Shown in pieces: positions 20,142 through 31,043 of a stretch of 64,000 nucleotides of DNA (positions are counted from its first letter, which is position 1; every line of letters starts with the position of its first letter). The notes below the pieces were generated by a model. It was not told where the DNA came from, searched no databases, and was given only the letters and a program-made list of their open reading frames with translations. Origin of the DNA: Sclerotiophoma versabilis. Taxonomy: Eukaryota > Ascomycota > Dothideomycetes > Pleosporales > Didymellaceae. The stretch is taken from contig JAAROD010000058.1 in assembly GCA_012274445.1 (NCBI GenBank), positions 434,001-498,000 on the forward strand, written 5' to 3'. The position numbers were made by a program, and so were the translations under genes.

Positions 20142-23100
20142 CTATCCCCAGTATGGCGTTCGCAGTCCGACGAACTGGCTGCCCGCGCTAGTGCTGTCGT
20201 TGTCGTCGTTCTTCTTGCGTTGCCCGGCGAGCTGCACTAGATTAGCTTGGGATGTTCGATTTCACGATTCAGGTATGGTGGGTGGGAACATCGTGACGTA
20301 CCTCGAGCTGGATGTGCCGGTGCACATGCACCAGCCAATCGACGTAGCTTTGCGCTTCGTTGTTGCGATCTTCGTACAGCAAGCGCGCGAACTCATACTC
20401 GGCGCCATCCAATCCTTGTCGAGCCAGCTGCACGGTGAGCGCCTTGGATGCCCTGTTGCCCTCCAGGTACTGCAAGATATTCCGCACCTGGGCGTTGAGA
20501 TGGGTATCGAGCACAGGTAGAGAGGAGGCGAAGGGGTCGAGCGATTTGAGACTGTTGTACTCGGGGCCGAAGAGGTCTTCGAGGAGGTTGGGAGAGACCT
20601 GTTGATGGATCCAGAGCAGGCAGATCTGGCCGTTGTCGACAATGTACACGCCGCCTTCATCGACCTTGGCGAATGACGCGCGGACGCCGGAGGGCATGCG
20701 AAGGTGTCCGTTTTCGTTGGCGAAACCATCGGCGGGGTCGAGATTGTGCACTGCAATGACACGGGGGTAAAGGTAGAGGGACAGTTCGAGAGGGCCCATT
20801 GAGCGGATGAGCCGCATGTCGTGTACACGGCGATCTGTAGGTTCTTTGCCGGCTTTGAAAGCACGCGACTTGATCAAGCCGAGCATGTACATGGAGAACT
20901 CCTTGAGGTTTTCGGGAAGGACGAGCTGACCAGGCGGGCTATTGCCGGTGAAGTTTTTCCTATACCCAGCGAGGATGTCCACAGTCTTTTCCGTCAATGC
21001 ACCGCGGATGTCCTTGAGGCTCTTCTCTGTCATGCGTGCGCAGGCTTCTTTGGCGATGATGTTGATGACAGCATCTTGGTCAACGAACTTCATACATTCG
21101 CCGGCACTTTGGCTGACGCTGGCAACAACGTTGCTACAGCGGACACGACGCTCGCCGCTGGCTGTTGTGTAGAGTAGAGCGCTTTGGAAGTGCGCGTCAA
21201 GTTTGGGATCGAGTTTGCCGTCGTAGCTGAACAGCACGCCAATGGCTTTGTCGGCGTCAATGGTGCCAAACTCGAGATCTGCACCAAAGTTATGGTGAAA
21301 GTAGTTTCCATGGTAGCCCGAGACTTGCAGACCGTTAGAGCATCGAACCTTCATCAGCGCTTGATAACCGGTTTCTCGCGTAACGGTACGTGTGATCTCT
21401 TTTGATAATTTGAGGTTGTCTCGGGGTGAGTGGAAGTTGGGGTAGTAGAAGACTTCGCCACCAGTGGTTGCGGATACATGGCCTGGGATGTGTTAGTACA
21501 GACGTCGGCCAGGCGGATGAGACACTTGCCTATTGTTGCAATATCGAGATAGCCACCGCTGGGCGCGGCGAGGAAGAAGTCACAGCCAATGCCATTCTCA
21601 ACCATTTTCTTTGCCACGGCTGTGAAGCCAGGGTGTTCCGTCTTCAGAAGCTTCTTCTCGGCATCGGTGTTGTGAACATTGCCATCGTCTCGCATGAACA
21701 GCTTCCCTGGACCAAAGGTTGGTAGTGCGCCAAGCGAGCAGATGATCTTACCGCCGGTGGCAGTCAGAGCGGCGACCGCAGAGTTGAGAGTAGGGAGTAG
21801 AGCCGGCTCGGGATGCCTGAACTCGCGGAACATGTTGGGAAGCGAGGTCAGTAACGAGGTAATGGCAGCCTTGGATTCTTGAGGATCAACGAACAGGCCC
21901 TCGGTGAAGGGCAGGAACGGCTCCTCGAGATCGGGCATGACCATCATTTGCGGTGTGGTGAGCTTCGGGCTGAGGTTGTAGAAGTGCATCTCCTTGTCAT
22001 ATGAGACAATGCCAACCTTGGCGTTCTTTGGTATTCTAACGGTGGTTTCCGTTGCTTCGGTCTCCTCGCTCGCTTCGCCGTACAGAGCGCCGAGGATAGC
22101 GGCGCAGAAAGCGTCAAGGAAGCCACGTTCGACACTCTCGGCGGTGACGTCGATCAGGAACAGGTACCGTAAGCCAACGGGTTCTTTCTGGCCCCAATAC
22201 TCCTTTGGCACAACGTAGTCGACGGTACCGAGTGTCAGCTCCGGGCGCTGAAGCCTGTCAACGCGTACACCGTTGGCATCTGTAGGTGCAAAGTACTCCC
22301 CAGGCACATCGTTGGGGAAGGTGCACATGTTGCACACGAGCTTGTTGCCACCAGCCTTGAACTGCATGAAGGGGTTGATGTAGGCGCGACACCTCCTGCA
22401 CCGGGGCGGGCCTGTCTCGCCAAAGTCCAGGACTGGGATGGGTGTCTCTCCGTCTTGCAGCGGGGCCAGCGGCTGCAATACCAGGCCCAGTGGCAGAGCT
22501 GTGGCAGCGAGGGCCTCGGCGGATAAGGGGATGTTGTTGAGCGTCAGTCGGGCAAACTTGGGCGACGAGTTGCCCTGGTCGTAGGCAACAAAGGGCACGG
22601 TGGCGGGGGGCGGTATGTGGTGCTCCATGGTTGGGTAGATGTGCTCCAGGTAGTACTTGGCGGGGGCATCGCGCGACCTGGGGATGCTCGGTATCTGTTC
22701 TGGGTCCACCTTGCCCTGGGCGGAACCCTGGACGGCGGTGCCGGGCTGGGGGGTGTGTGCTCGCGCAGCATGTTGCATCGGCGAGGCTGCACTCCCGGGC
22801 GTGAAGAGCGGTGTCGCAGCAGGGAACTGGCTCATGGCGGGTGTGATCTCGGGTTCCTGCCACTGCGGCGCGCCGACTTGCGGGCTGTACTGTGACGGCG
22901 TGCCGAGTTGCTGGCGGCCATTGATGGTCTGCTCGCTTGCGCCCGGCCCCTCGAGGTTGTGGTATGCGTGCCGGTCCTTCTTCTTGCGCCTGTGGTCTGG
23001 CGGCGCGTCCCCGCCCAAGCCCATGGCCCCCATCTGCGTCGCTAGCAGGTTCGCGTGCGAGTCGTCCTGGTACGAGCCGGCCTGGTTGACCAGCGGGCTT

Positions 23101-23342
23101 GCCTGTGGCGGGAAGTAGCCCTCCTGTCGCACGGGCGGCTGCTGCTGCTGCTGCTGCTGCTGCTGCGCTGGCGAGCCATGCTGCGGCGCTCCAGCTTGCG
23201 CGTACGGACTGCCGCCCTGCTGATAGCTGGCCGGGCTCGCAGCGACGGGCGGGCGCCACCTGGTAGGGTCGTCCTTCCTCGGCGGCGCGTTCGGGTTCGG
23301 CGAGCCCTGGGCGGGGGCGTGGTGCATCGAAAAGTCGCTCAT
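20142..23342 (-). CDS. SEC24: COPII coat subunit Sec24
   Basis: complement(join(20142..20231, 20302..21482, 21530..23342)), 1027 aa. Sec24 is the cargo-binding half of the Sec23/24 heterodimer that forms COPII vesicles at ER exit sites. A disordered Pro/Gln/Ala-rich N-terminus (with Q9 at about residue 60) is followed by a zinc finger of form CRRC-x18-CNMC, the trunk (YLFLIDVTAES; GGKIICSLGALPTFGPGKL), the beta-barrel (YGNxF-type; FGADLEFGTIDADKAIG) and helical/gelsolin domains (ending YVDWLVHVHRHIQLE). Intron 1 (21483-21529, 47 nt) uses a GC donor: G|GCAAGT with TACTAAC and CCCAG. It is required to read IATIG/HVSATTGGEVF. Intron 2 (20232-20301, GTACGT to GTGCAG) adds a 29-residue tail ending TPYWG. 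Its exact acceptor is inferred; an alternative AG lies 5 nt upstream. Confidence 0.96.
21483..21529 (-). other. GC-AG intron in SEC24
   Basis: On the minus strand the donor is ATAG|GCAAGT, the branch site TACTAAC and the acceptor CCCAG. Nearby GT dinucleotides give wrong phase, so the conserved protein sequence demands the GC donor. Confidence 0.93.
23139..23166. repeat. CTG/CAG trinucleotide repeat (polyGln in Sec24)
   Basis: Nine consecutive Gln codons read on the minus strand in the disordered N-terminus of Sec24. Confidence 0.85.
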
Positions 23343-24085
23343 GGTTGCGCCGCGGGGGTGCTGGACTCGAGGCTGTGAGGACGCGCGAGCGAAGCCAGAC
23401 GGTGGGCGTCAAGGACGTTCGATGCGGGCGGACGGTGGGTCGCGGGGTCGTGGCAGAGGAGCCTATATCATAGTTCGCGCGCAGTGCAGTTCATCTAGTG
23501 CCGTGTGCGCCTAAGGCCGAACTTGGTGATCTGGCTATTACGATGGTGGTGTTGCACTTTACGAACGAGTCCGAGCGGCCCATGCACCCATGCATCGACG
23601 TTGACACGACATGCAACTACCGCACTCGACCTCACTACCAGTCAGACGGCGTCAATTCTCGCTCGGATATACTTCCACACGAGACCAGACACTGCTGCGA
23701 CTTGCATGTGTGCATCCTGGGGGATGTCGTCGCTGTTCCTGGGCGTTATCGCCGAAGAGGGGCATGCATGTGAAATGCAGGGGTTCTGCCACTCGCGTGT
23801 CACGTCAAAGTAGGCTTCCAACTTGAGAGAGATTGGTTTGAGGACTCGGTACTATTTCACAGCGTATACTGTTCGCAGAGCCTTCGCACTGCTTCGCACC
23901 TTTCCGCGCTTTTGATGCGTGCAATCTCTCCACATCCTCGACGTGATGCTATGCTCTGCGTAACTATCGGCCAGTCTTGTTTTCCATATCTTGGAAGCCG
24001 AATCCAGCCCTCCGCCGTGCTCGAGCTTCCTGCGAACCTATTGCTGCAAGCCGGCCATGACTGCCATCTGCCCTTCGTCTGTCGT
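23343..24085. other. Intergenic between SEC24 5' end and APS2 3' end
   Basis: Promoter and 5' UTR region of SEC24 plus 3' flank of APS2. No further gene or repeat seen. Confidence 0.5.
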
Positions 24086-24772
24086 CTACTCAAGCTTGTC
24101 CAAATGCGCCAACCTCGTCAACACGACCTGCTTGTTGGTCTCCTCGATCTCTCCAGCCAGGAACACTTCGTCAAGAATCGCGTACACCTGTCCCACGTTA
24201 GCCTCACAGCCTCTCGCAGCTCCATGCTCGATTTCCTTGCACACGTACCTTGTAGAAGTTGAACACCAAGTCCAGCTCACAAACGTTCCCAAAGAACGCA
24301 TCCAGCACCTCAACAAAGAAGTGTATCGCCTCCAGATACGCCAGCTCGTTGTCGTTCGTATCCACGCACGCGCAGAAGAACAGGCCTGCGTACCGTCGGT
24401 ACACGATTTTGGACATGTTTCGGAATTCGACAAAGTTGGACTGGTGCTTTTGGTCGCGCGGCGCTATCAGGCGGTGCACCTAGCGGCTATGGTCAGACAG
24501 GTCGTCATGGAGGGTGGAGGCTGTGGCGGCGGGCGCTGGACGGCGGAGAGGGAGGGGAAAGTACCTCGCCCTTGAGCTTGACTTTTTCTTCATCCTATGC
24601 TTGTCAGCACTGGCTCCATACCGCACCTCTGCAAGACCTACACTGTACGGCGCATACCACTTCGCCAGTCTTGTCTTCCCCCTGCGATATCCTTGTCAGC
24701 GATACTTTCCTCCAGTCCATGAATCGTGTAAACGCACTGCCGGTTCTGGATCAGAATGAATGATAGCACCAT
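24086..24772 (-). CDS. APS2: AP-2 adaptor complex subunit sigma
   Basis: complement(join(24086..24187, 24249..24479, 24565..24594, 24642..24681, 24738..24772)), 145 aa, matching the family length (about 142-145). It is the small sigma chain of the AP-2 clathrin adaptor, which binds dileucine signals in endocytosis at the plasma membrane. Recognisable blocks are MVLSFILIQNRQGKTRLAKWY, NFVEFRN, KIVYRRYAGLFF, DNELAYLEAIHFFVEVLD, NVCELDLVFNFYKVYAILDE and LAGEIEETNKQ. Four introns (61, 85, 47 and 56 nt) leave exons of 35, 40 and 30 nt. Each junction was set by the conserved protein and by consensus donors (GTGCGT, GTAGGT, GTACTT, GTACGT) with CTAAC/CTGAC branch sites. No individual frame shows the gene, so automated callers may miss the small exons. 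Confidence 0.97.
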
Positions 24773-25816
24773 CTTGCCGGTGGAACGTCTCCTCGGCGCA
24801 TGGGCATGTCAGTCGTCAGGGACCAAATGTCGGCGGAGAGCGGAGAGCGGAGGTGATGCAGCACCCCTGTGCTGGTCAGGGCGGGAGGGGCCCACTTTCA
24901 GCCGCGTGGAACTCGAGTTCCTGCAGCGGCCTTGTCCGCTTGACAACCTCCACACTCGGCCTTTTGAGCTCGAGCACTCAGTCGATTGAGATCTCACACT
25001 CATTATGCAAGTACTTAGTACATGATGCACGCTGCTTTTGGCGCCCCTGTAGCCGCGCCTACAGCTCTGGCTGGGACTCACCGCCATCTTCTGTGCTTCT
25101 CTCACCCAGCCTCACTCCTGGAATTCGACATTCTAGCTATCCTTGACATCTGGCAGCCTCTACCATGTACGCAGACTTGACTCCACACCGACGTCTCCTG
25201 AATGCGAATGTGAGCTCGGCGCCGAAGATGCTTTTGCCCGCCAAGCACCACCACTCGTGGCACTTGCTCCTTTCCCTTCAACCTTGACGCTTTCCTTCCA
25301 TTCGGTCCGCAAGTCAAGTATACTTGCATCCTGGGAAATGAGCTTCACCTGAGCGAAGACAGCAAAACTCATCCTGCTGCAAATAATCAATACCTTTGTA
25401 GGAAGCATTGTACAGATATGCTTATAAGCATAGGTAAGAAAATCTAGGAATCTTCTTTTGCTGATCCAAACCCACTGCGGAGCCTCTCAGGGGTTTTTTC
25501 AACCTCGTTTCCTGATCGTCTTGTCTAAACCATTAAATTGGACGTCAATCGACCTCGGCATGGACCACCTAGTTGCACTGATCCTCGATAGTTCCTGGGC
25601 TAGTCAGGCAATTGCCGGGGCTAACCTCACGATACCAGTCTTCGGTAGGTGATTCGGGCCCAGGCCTACTCAAAGAAGGTTCACAAAACTCTACATCGGC
25701 GAGAAACTACTCAAAGCGAGCGATAGTTTTTGTCGATCGATTCTGAACTTTACCATGTATATAAAGCCTCACGCCGGCCAGAATGATAACGATACCAAAT
25801 CCATACATTCTCCACA
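24773..25816. other. Divergent intergenic region (APS2 / lipase)
   Basis: About 1 kb shared upstream region of APS2 (-) and the lipase gene (+). No gene or repeat seen. The lipase TATA box is at its right edge. Confidence 0.55.
25758..25765 (+). promoter_or_regulatory. TATA box of lipase gene
   Basis: TATATAAA, 52 bp before the start codon at 25817. A strong consensus that fits an inducible secreted-enzyme gene. Confidence 0.65.
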
Positions 25817-26794
25817 ATGAAGTCAATCAACGTTGCTCTCGCTGCCATTGCAGCTCCATTGGCTCTTGCGCTTCCTGCAGAACTGGCAGGACGACAAGCT
25901 GCTCAGCCTCGTGTACAGAGTTGGTCCACTACTCATACAGCCACCGACACGTACTGACCTCCTCCAGTCGATCCAACCTTGTATCCAGTCCTTCAGCGCT
26001 ACACCAGATTTGCCGTCGCCTCCCTCGCAACATTCACATTCAATTTCGGCACATGCCCTTCTCCACCTTTCAAGTCCACCCTGGTCAAGGCTATCAACAA
26101 CCTCGTCACAGACACGCAAGCAGCCATCTTCAAAGACGACAATGCTAGAGAACTGATCCTCTCCTTTCCCGGCACAGCCTCCGTCCAGGACTTCGTCACA
26201 GACTTCTCTTTCATCCCGCTCAGCCAGACCACTGCCGCAGGCTGCACAAACTGCCGCGTCCACGGCGGCTTCTACGTAGCCTGGCGCTCTATTGCGGACA
26301 AAGTCACAGCAGCGCTAGCAGACTTGCAAGCCAAGAACCCAGGATACAGCATCATAATCACCGGCCACAGTCTCGGCGGCGCAATCGCAACACTAGCCTA
26401 CACCGACCTGAAAGCCGCCGGAGTACCAGTGAAGACAGCCTACACCATGGGCGCACCTAGGGTCGGAAACCCAGCGTACGCCGACTTCATCGACCAGCTA
26501 TCCGGCGCGTCGGATACGGCCCTTGGCACCCTGATCCGGATCACGCACCACACGGATGGCGTCCCCGGGCTGCCGACCCAAGGAATGGGCTTCCAGCACT
26601 CGAGGACAGAGATCTACGAGCTGGACAATGCTGCCGGCACGCAGAGCCCCGAGACGACATTCCGCTGCTTCGGACGGGAGGCCGCAGATTGCAACCGCGG
26701 AACTGCCAGGGGCTTCATCAACCGGGACCACCTCGCGTACACTGGTGTACAGATGGTGAACGGAGACGAGTGCGCAAACGCAAACGCAAACTAA
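25817..26794 (+). CDS. Secreted class 3 lipase / feruloyl esterase-like
   Basis: join(25817..25910, 25968..26794), 306 aa. A signal peptide of about 19 residues (MKSINVALAAIAAPLALAL) and a short propeptide precede an alpha/beta-hydrolase of the fungal lipase class 3 family, which hydrolyses triacylglycerols or, in the FaeA branch, feruloyl esters. The nucleophile elbow is GHSLGGA with Ser166. Asp228 (HTDGVPGLP) and His286 (NRDHLAY) complete a plausible triad with family-like spacing. Cysteines near 225-270 positions (CTNC, FRCFG, ADCNR) may form disulfides. The intron 25911-25967 (57 nt; GTGTAC, TACTGAC, CTCCAG) is required because the signal-peptide frame hits a stop; its donor is slightly weak. 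Lipase versus feruloyl esterase cannot be settled from sequence reading. Confidence 0.92.
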
Positions 26795-27110
26795 AAGGCA
26801 GTGAAGACCAGGCGGCTATCAAGGACTGGTGGCTGCGATGTAAATACACCCATTTAATTCAAACGCTGTTAGGTCGTGTAGCCATCACTGCTGTTTGTCG
26901 CTTCTTTCTAAAACGGCAAGCTTGTCATCCCCATGTGTTCCACCGTGCATCTCTTTCCCATCTGCGCCTTCTTTCTACACAGCGCATCTGGGCAAACGGA
27001 ATGTCAGGACAGCAAAAATCGCACGTAGACCATCCTGCTCTTTTGCGGACGAGGCATTCGAGGATTTCCCCAAACCACCGGATTTAGGAGCGTGCTGCTA
27101 CTGTTTCCCG

Positions 27111-27133
27111 CCCCCCCCCCCCCCCCCCCCCCC
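27111..27133. repeat. Poly(C) tract, 23 nt
   Basis: Uninterrupted run of 23 C on the + strand (G on -), about 320 bp downstream of the lipase stop codon. Confidence 0.9.
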
Positions 27134-27346
27134 GCCAGCTGTGTCTCGGTACTGGCTCACCGGCCCGCCGCGTCATCGGGGTCGATAGTAGAGTGGTGAA
27201 GCATCAAGCAGCCTATATACCAGTAGCCGGCAAACAATGCACAAGACTCGAGTTCGTGAGAATGCTAGATGTGCATCTCTGGATTGACTTGCTTCTAATG
27301 TGTAGATACGTAGCTCAGTGAAACATGTCCAGCGCGCAGTATATCT

Positions 27347-27420
27347 TCTACTCCCACTCCCACTCCCACTCCCACTCCATCTCCCACTCCATCTCCCATT
27401 CCATCTCCCATTCCATCTCA
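27347..27420. repeat. CTCCCA / CTCCAT hexamer repeat
   Basis: About twelve tandem hexamers grading from CCCACT to CCATCT and CCATTC, a degenerate minisatellite 150 bp beyond the P450 stop. Confidence 0.85.
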
Positions 27421-27570
27421 ACCATCAGACAAGTTAAACGCGGCGACATCATACCTCGGCAGCATACTCCAACCATACATCCACCACGAACAACTCGCCA
27501 TTACGTTTCCAACACGCTTCCGACCCCAAATACCAATTCCCAACATCTTACTGCACTGGCACGCCCGTTG

Positions 27571-29340
27571 TCATCTCGAAACGGGTGTGAGGTGGATGTC
27601 GAGCGGTGGCTTCTCCCACAGCGCAAACACTTTCTGGCCGCCCAGCCAATCGACCTTGGGATCGACAAGATCGAGATCGAAATGCCAGAGGATTTTAGCG
27701 AGGATGAGGCGCATCTCTGCGTAGGCGAGACTGTTGCCATGTCAGCATTGTTTGGATCGGGGTTGGGAATGTAAGTAAGCATTTATGCATGTAGTATGAA
27801 AGACTGCGTGAGGAAGAGGGACAAAAAAAAAGAAAAAAAAGACATACTTCTTGCCCAAGCAATTCCTAGGTCCGAAACTAAACGGCTGGACGACTTCCCT
27901 CTTATCGCCCTTGTATTGCTCTGGTCTCTCGTTTTCCAGCCATCGCTCCGGCGCGAATGCGTCTGGGTCGGCAAAGTTCCTCGTGCTGTGGTTCGCAGCG
28001 TGCTGCGATACATACACAGACGTGCCGCCGGGGATGTAATGGCCGCTAATCTCCTGGCCCTGGCCGGGCACAACGCGCGGGAAGCCCGTTGGCACAGGTG
28101 GGTAGTAGCGCAGGCCTTCCTGCAGGACGGCGAGGAGGTATGGCAGGTTATTTACAGCATCGATAGTGATCTGGTCGCTGGACTTGAACGAGCTTCGAAT
28201 CTCGCTGACGAGGCGAGAGTATGCCGCGCGGTTTGCAAGCAGCAGGTACGTTGTCCCTGAGAGCGTTGTTGCGGTTGTTTCGGAGCCGGCGACGAGGAAT
28301 ATGACGGCGTTGACGTCCATGTCGCCGCGCGTCAGGGCGCGGTTGTCTTTGTCTTGGTTCTGCAGGATGAAGGTGAAGAAATCCGGGCGGGACGATTCTT
28401 TCTCCAAGCGTGCTGTCACGCGTGCTTTGGCCATGTCGAAGAAGTCTTTCCGCGCGCGCACGGCGGCCTGTGTGTCGGTGAATAGACTCCGGAATCTGTC
28501 GAGCCACCGGAAGATAATGTACCTGTTGCGGATGGCGATGACGGGGGAACCCTTGATGCCTTGGAATACCATGTTGACCCACTTGTGGTATTGGTTGTCG
28601 CGAAGGCAGTAGAGGGGCTCGCCAAAGGACAGGTCTGCGATGATGTCAAATGTCGTGTAGTTGTACCAGCGCATGATGTCGACGGAAAGGCCCTTCTCTG
28701 TCTGTTCCTTGAGCCGATGAATGAGCAAGTCGACATAACTCATGAGCAGGGGTTCTTGCGAGCGCAGAGCCTTGTCACTGAACGCGTGCGAGAGATTGCG
28801 GCGCAGACGAGAGTGATCGGCTTCAGCGCTGGTGATAATGGACCATACACCGTTGATTGGCGGAGGAAACCATGCTTTATCTTTTAGGTATGCACCGGTG
28901 TCTTTGTACTTGCCCGTGCGGAAGCCGTAGACGTCAGGCCATGCAGTTTCACCGCTGATGAAAGACAGTTCGGTTGGGGCGACGCGGACAACGTCGCCAT
29001 ACCGGGCATGGAGTTGCTGGAGCCAGGGAGCGATCCCGCCGGAGCGCATCTGCAAGGCGTAAGGGATGCCGGTAGATACGGCAAGCCATGGCCCTGGTAT
29101 GTGGCGAAGTGGGCTGAAGAAGAGGTTGTAGACGATGGTGCCGATGGCATAGAGGGCAATCTAGAGACCGTCAGCGTTCCTTAAACCATGACACTAGTCA
29201 CTATTGGCATGTGTTCCGTGGGAATAACGTGCAAACGCAGGGTAAGCAAAGAAACACAAGATACTTACAGAAGCTAGCAAGATGCCAAGGGAGACTGCGA
29301 TGCCCACAGGGCTGACCAGATGGTAGTCTAGCAAAGACAT
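27571..29340 (-). CDS. Cytochrome P450 monooxygenase
   Basis: complement(join(27571..27730, 27848..29160, 29269..29340)), 514 aa. An N-terminal membrane anchor (SPVGIAVSLGILLAS-IALYAIGTIVYNLFF) and Pro-rich hinge (RHIPGPW) are followed by the I-helix AGSETTATT (about residue 315), K-helix EGLR (about 374), PERW, and heme loop FSFGPRNCLGK with the Cys ligand at about 459. It resembles the large fungal group that includes trichothecene C-15 hydroxylase-type enzymes, but the substrate is not predictable. Intron 1 (29161-29268, 108 nt; GTAAGT, GCTGAC, CTAG) and intron 2 (27731-27847, 117 nt; GTATGT, long pyrimidine run, GCTGAC, ACAG) were placed from the anchor and from GKNLAYAEMRLILA. No synthase, transferase or transporter genes adjoin it. 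Confidence 0.95.
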
Positions 29341-30634
29341 GTCGACTGCAAGAGCTCGCTCTATCAACTTGGTATCGAAACCGTTGCGATATCTTGCAGT
29401 TGCTGAAATGATAGCTTTCCACAAAGCAGCAGATCAAGGTATTAAATACACTGACTTTGTGCAACGTCGGAGCATCGCAGTTACGGCCGAGCCAAGATTA
29501 CTCTTCAGGTAGTTTCACTCCCACTACATGCATACACGCGAAGGCAAGGACCACAATAAGCAGGAGACAGCAGGAGCCACCCTTTATCCAGTCTCATGGG
29601 AGTATCCTGTTGCAGTGATCCAAGCATGAGGACTAGTGCGGAGATCAGCAAGCACATACACCCACTTCCCCTCCACAACAGTGTCGACCTCGGCAAAGCC
29701 GTAGCGCAACCCCAGGGTTGATGATTGTGACGATGCTGGTTGGCCATGTACTTTAATGTAACACCACACCTGCACCAGGTTATTGTTCTCGTGCGGTGTG
29801 TAGCTGTCAGCTTGGTGCAGCCCCGGTTGGACATAAGGTATGGCCGTCCGTCTGGAAGCTAGGTGCTGCGTCATTTCACAGCTTGCTTGTCTGACGCTGC
29901 ATGGCGCACAGAAACCAGTCGTTTCTTCGTTGATTTTGCACGATAGAACGAGTTGCAAACATCATTGCGTAGAGTTGAAGCGCCAGATACGTAGTCTTGC
30001 ACCCCGCATCTCTAACGCTCACCAGTAGTTCCTGATCTGCTGGAGCATATGTCGCTTATGGTTAGTTCGTTGTCGCATAGCGGCTCATGCTCCGAGGTGG
30101 CGTTTGTGGAATGGTCGTTTGGATGCTGCCTTGGCGAACAGACTTGTGGCTGATCTCAGCACTTAATCACCACCTCAGCGCTATTTGTTGTTTGATCGTC
30201 ATAGCTCAAAGGCGGCCGAAGCATCGGCTGTTCGCAACGACGTCCATTTGAGTTGGTGATTGTAATGACTGATAGCAGCTAAACCCGCAAGATGAGTAGT
30301 CAATGTAGTACAGATACTGTGACGCATGTCAGCTTCTTTCCAGGCCGTTCTGCCATTGCGCACGCTGATGGAGTCGCGAAATATTGCATTCTGTGTGGTG
30401 CCTATGCCGTTGCCAGACAATTGGTCTGTCCTGTCAAAGTGACCCTATAATCCTTCTGCCAGAAAGAGCAAGCATAGCACCTGTCTTTCAACCAAACGCC
30501 GCCAAATACCGAGTCCATAGAAGAGAATATAATACCGTACAACATCAGGCCCATCCGTTCTCTCTGCTCGCATCGGATCATCCCGTAGATCTTACACGCC
30601 ATCAAGAGCAGCACCGTGGGTGCCAACGCTCCGC
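29341..30634. other. Intergenic, 1.3 kb
   Basis: Upstream region of the P450 and 3' flank of the small TM gene. The reverse frame about 29584-29874 (VWCYIKVHG... VVEGKWVYVL) has coding-like composition but no start context, splice support or known domain. Confidence 0.45.
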
Positions 30635-31043
30635 TCAAGCCCTCCTCGTCCTGACAGCATGCCCAGTCTGTGGACCATCCTGAGCCGCATTCCAAGTCTT
30701 AACAAAAGCTCTCTGCGTCTTATCCGCATACTGCTCCGCGCTGACCTCCTTGACTCCGACCTTTGCGCCGTCTTTAGTGAAGACGACGTTCTTCTTTTCC
30801 ATTTTGCGCACGCCGCGCTCTGCGAGCTCGTTCGAGTAGAGGTAGATCTGGGACGAAGTGTCAGTCGAGTGCGCACGCGAGTGATGGTGGAGCGAACAGG
30901 TGGGGGATTGCGGGGCTGCAGTAGTAGATAGAGGATGTATAGTGAGGAAGGTACAAGTCAAGTCGTACCTGGTAGCCAACCCAGCCTAAGCCTCCAACAA
31001 CGAGGAAGAGAACGACGAGCGGAATAAGGTTTAATGCGCCCAT
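30635..31043 (-). CDS. Small single-TM protein, conserved-type, function unknown
   Basis: complement(join(30635..30847, 30969..31043)), 95 aa. Exon 1 encodes a hydrophobic helix (residues 4-22, LNLIPLVVLFLVVGGLGWVGY). Exon 2 continues IYLYSNELAERGVRKMEKKNVVFTKDG, a basic amphipathic segment, then VKEVSAEQYADKTQRAFVKTWN. The intron 30848-30968 (121 nt; GTACGA, CTGAC, CCCAG) joins the two in phase 0. The pattern of one N-terminal anchor plus a short charged cytosolic domain resembles small ER or mitochondrial membrane proteins conserved across Pezizomycotina, but I cannot assign a named family. A (TC)9 pyrimidine tract lies about 140 bp upstream. Confidence 0.75.

Larger units (their letters stand above)
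26795..27570. other. Convergent intergenic region with homopolymer and hexamer repeats
   Basis: Lies between the lipase 3' end (+) and the P450 3' end (-). Contains C23 and a CCCACT-type repeat, listed separately. No gene seen. Confidence 0.6.

Noticed and set aside
22258..23412. 384-codon frame antisense-frame shadow in SEC24
   Set aside because: It is an alternative frame of the GC-rich, low-complexity SEC24 N-terminus on the same strand; the Sec24 frame is unambiguous.
29584..29958. Reverse frame of 124 codons downstream-adjacent to the P450 promoter
   Set aside because: Starts at a TTG, no recognised domain; an internal ATG leaves fewer than 100 residues.
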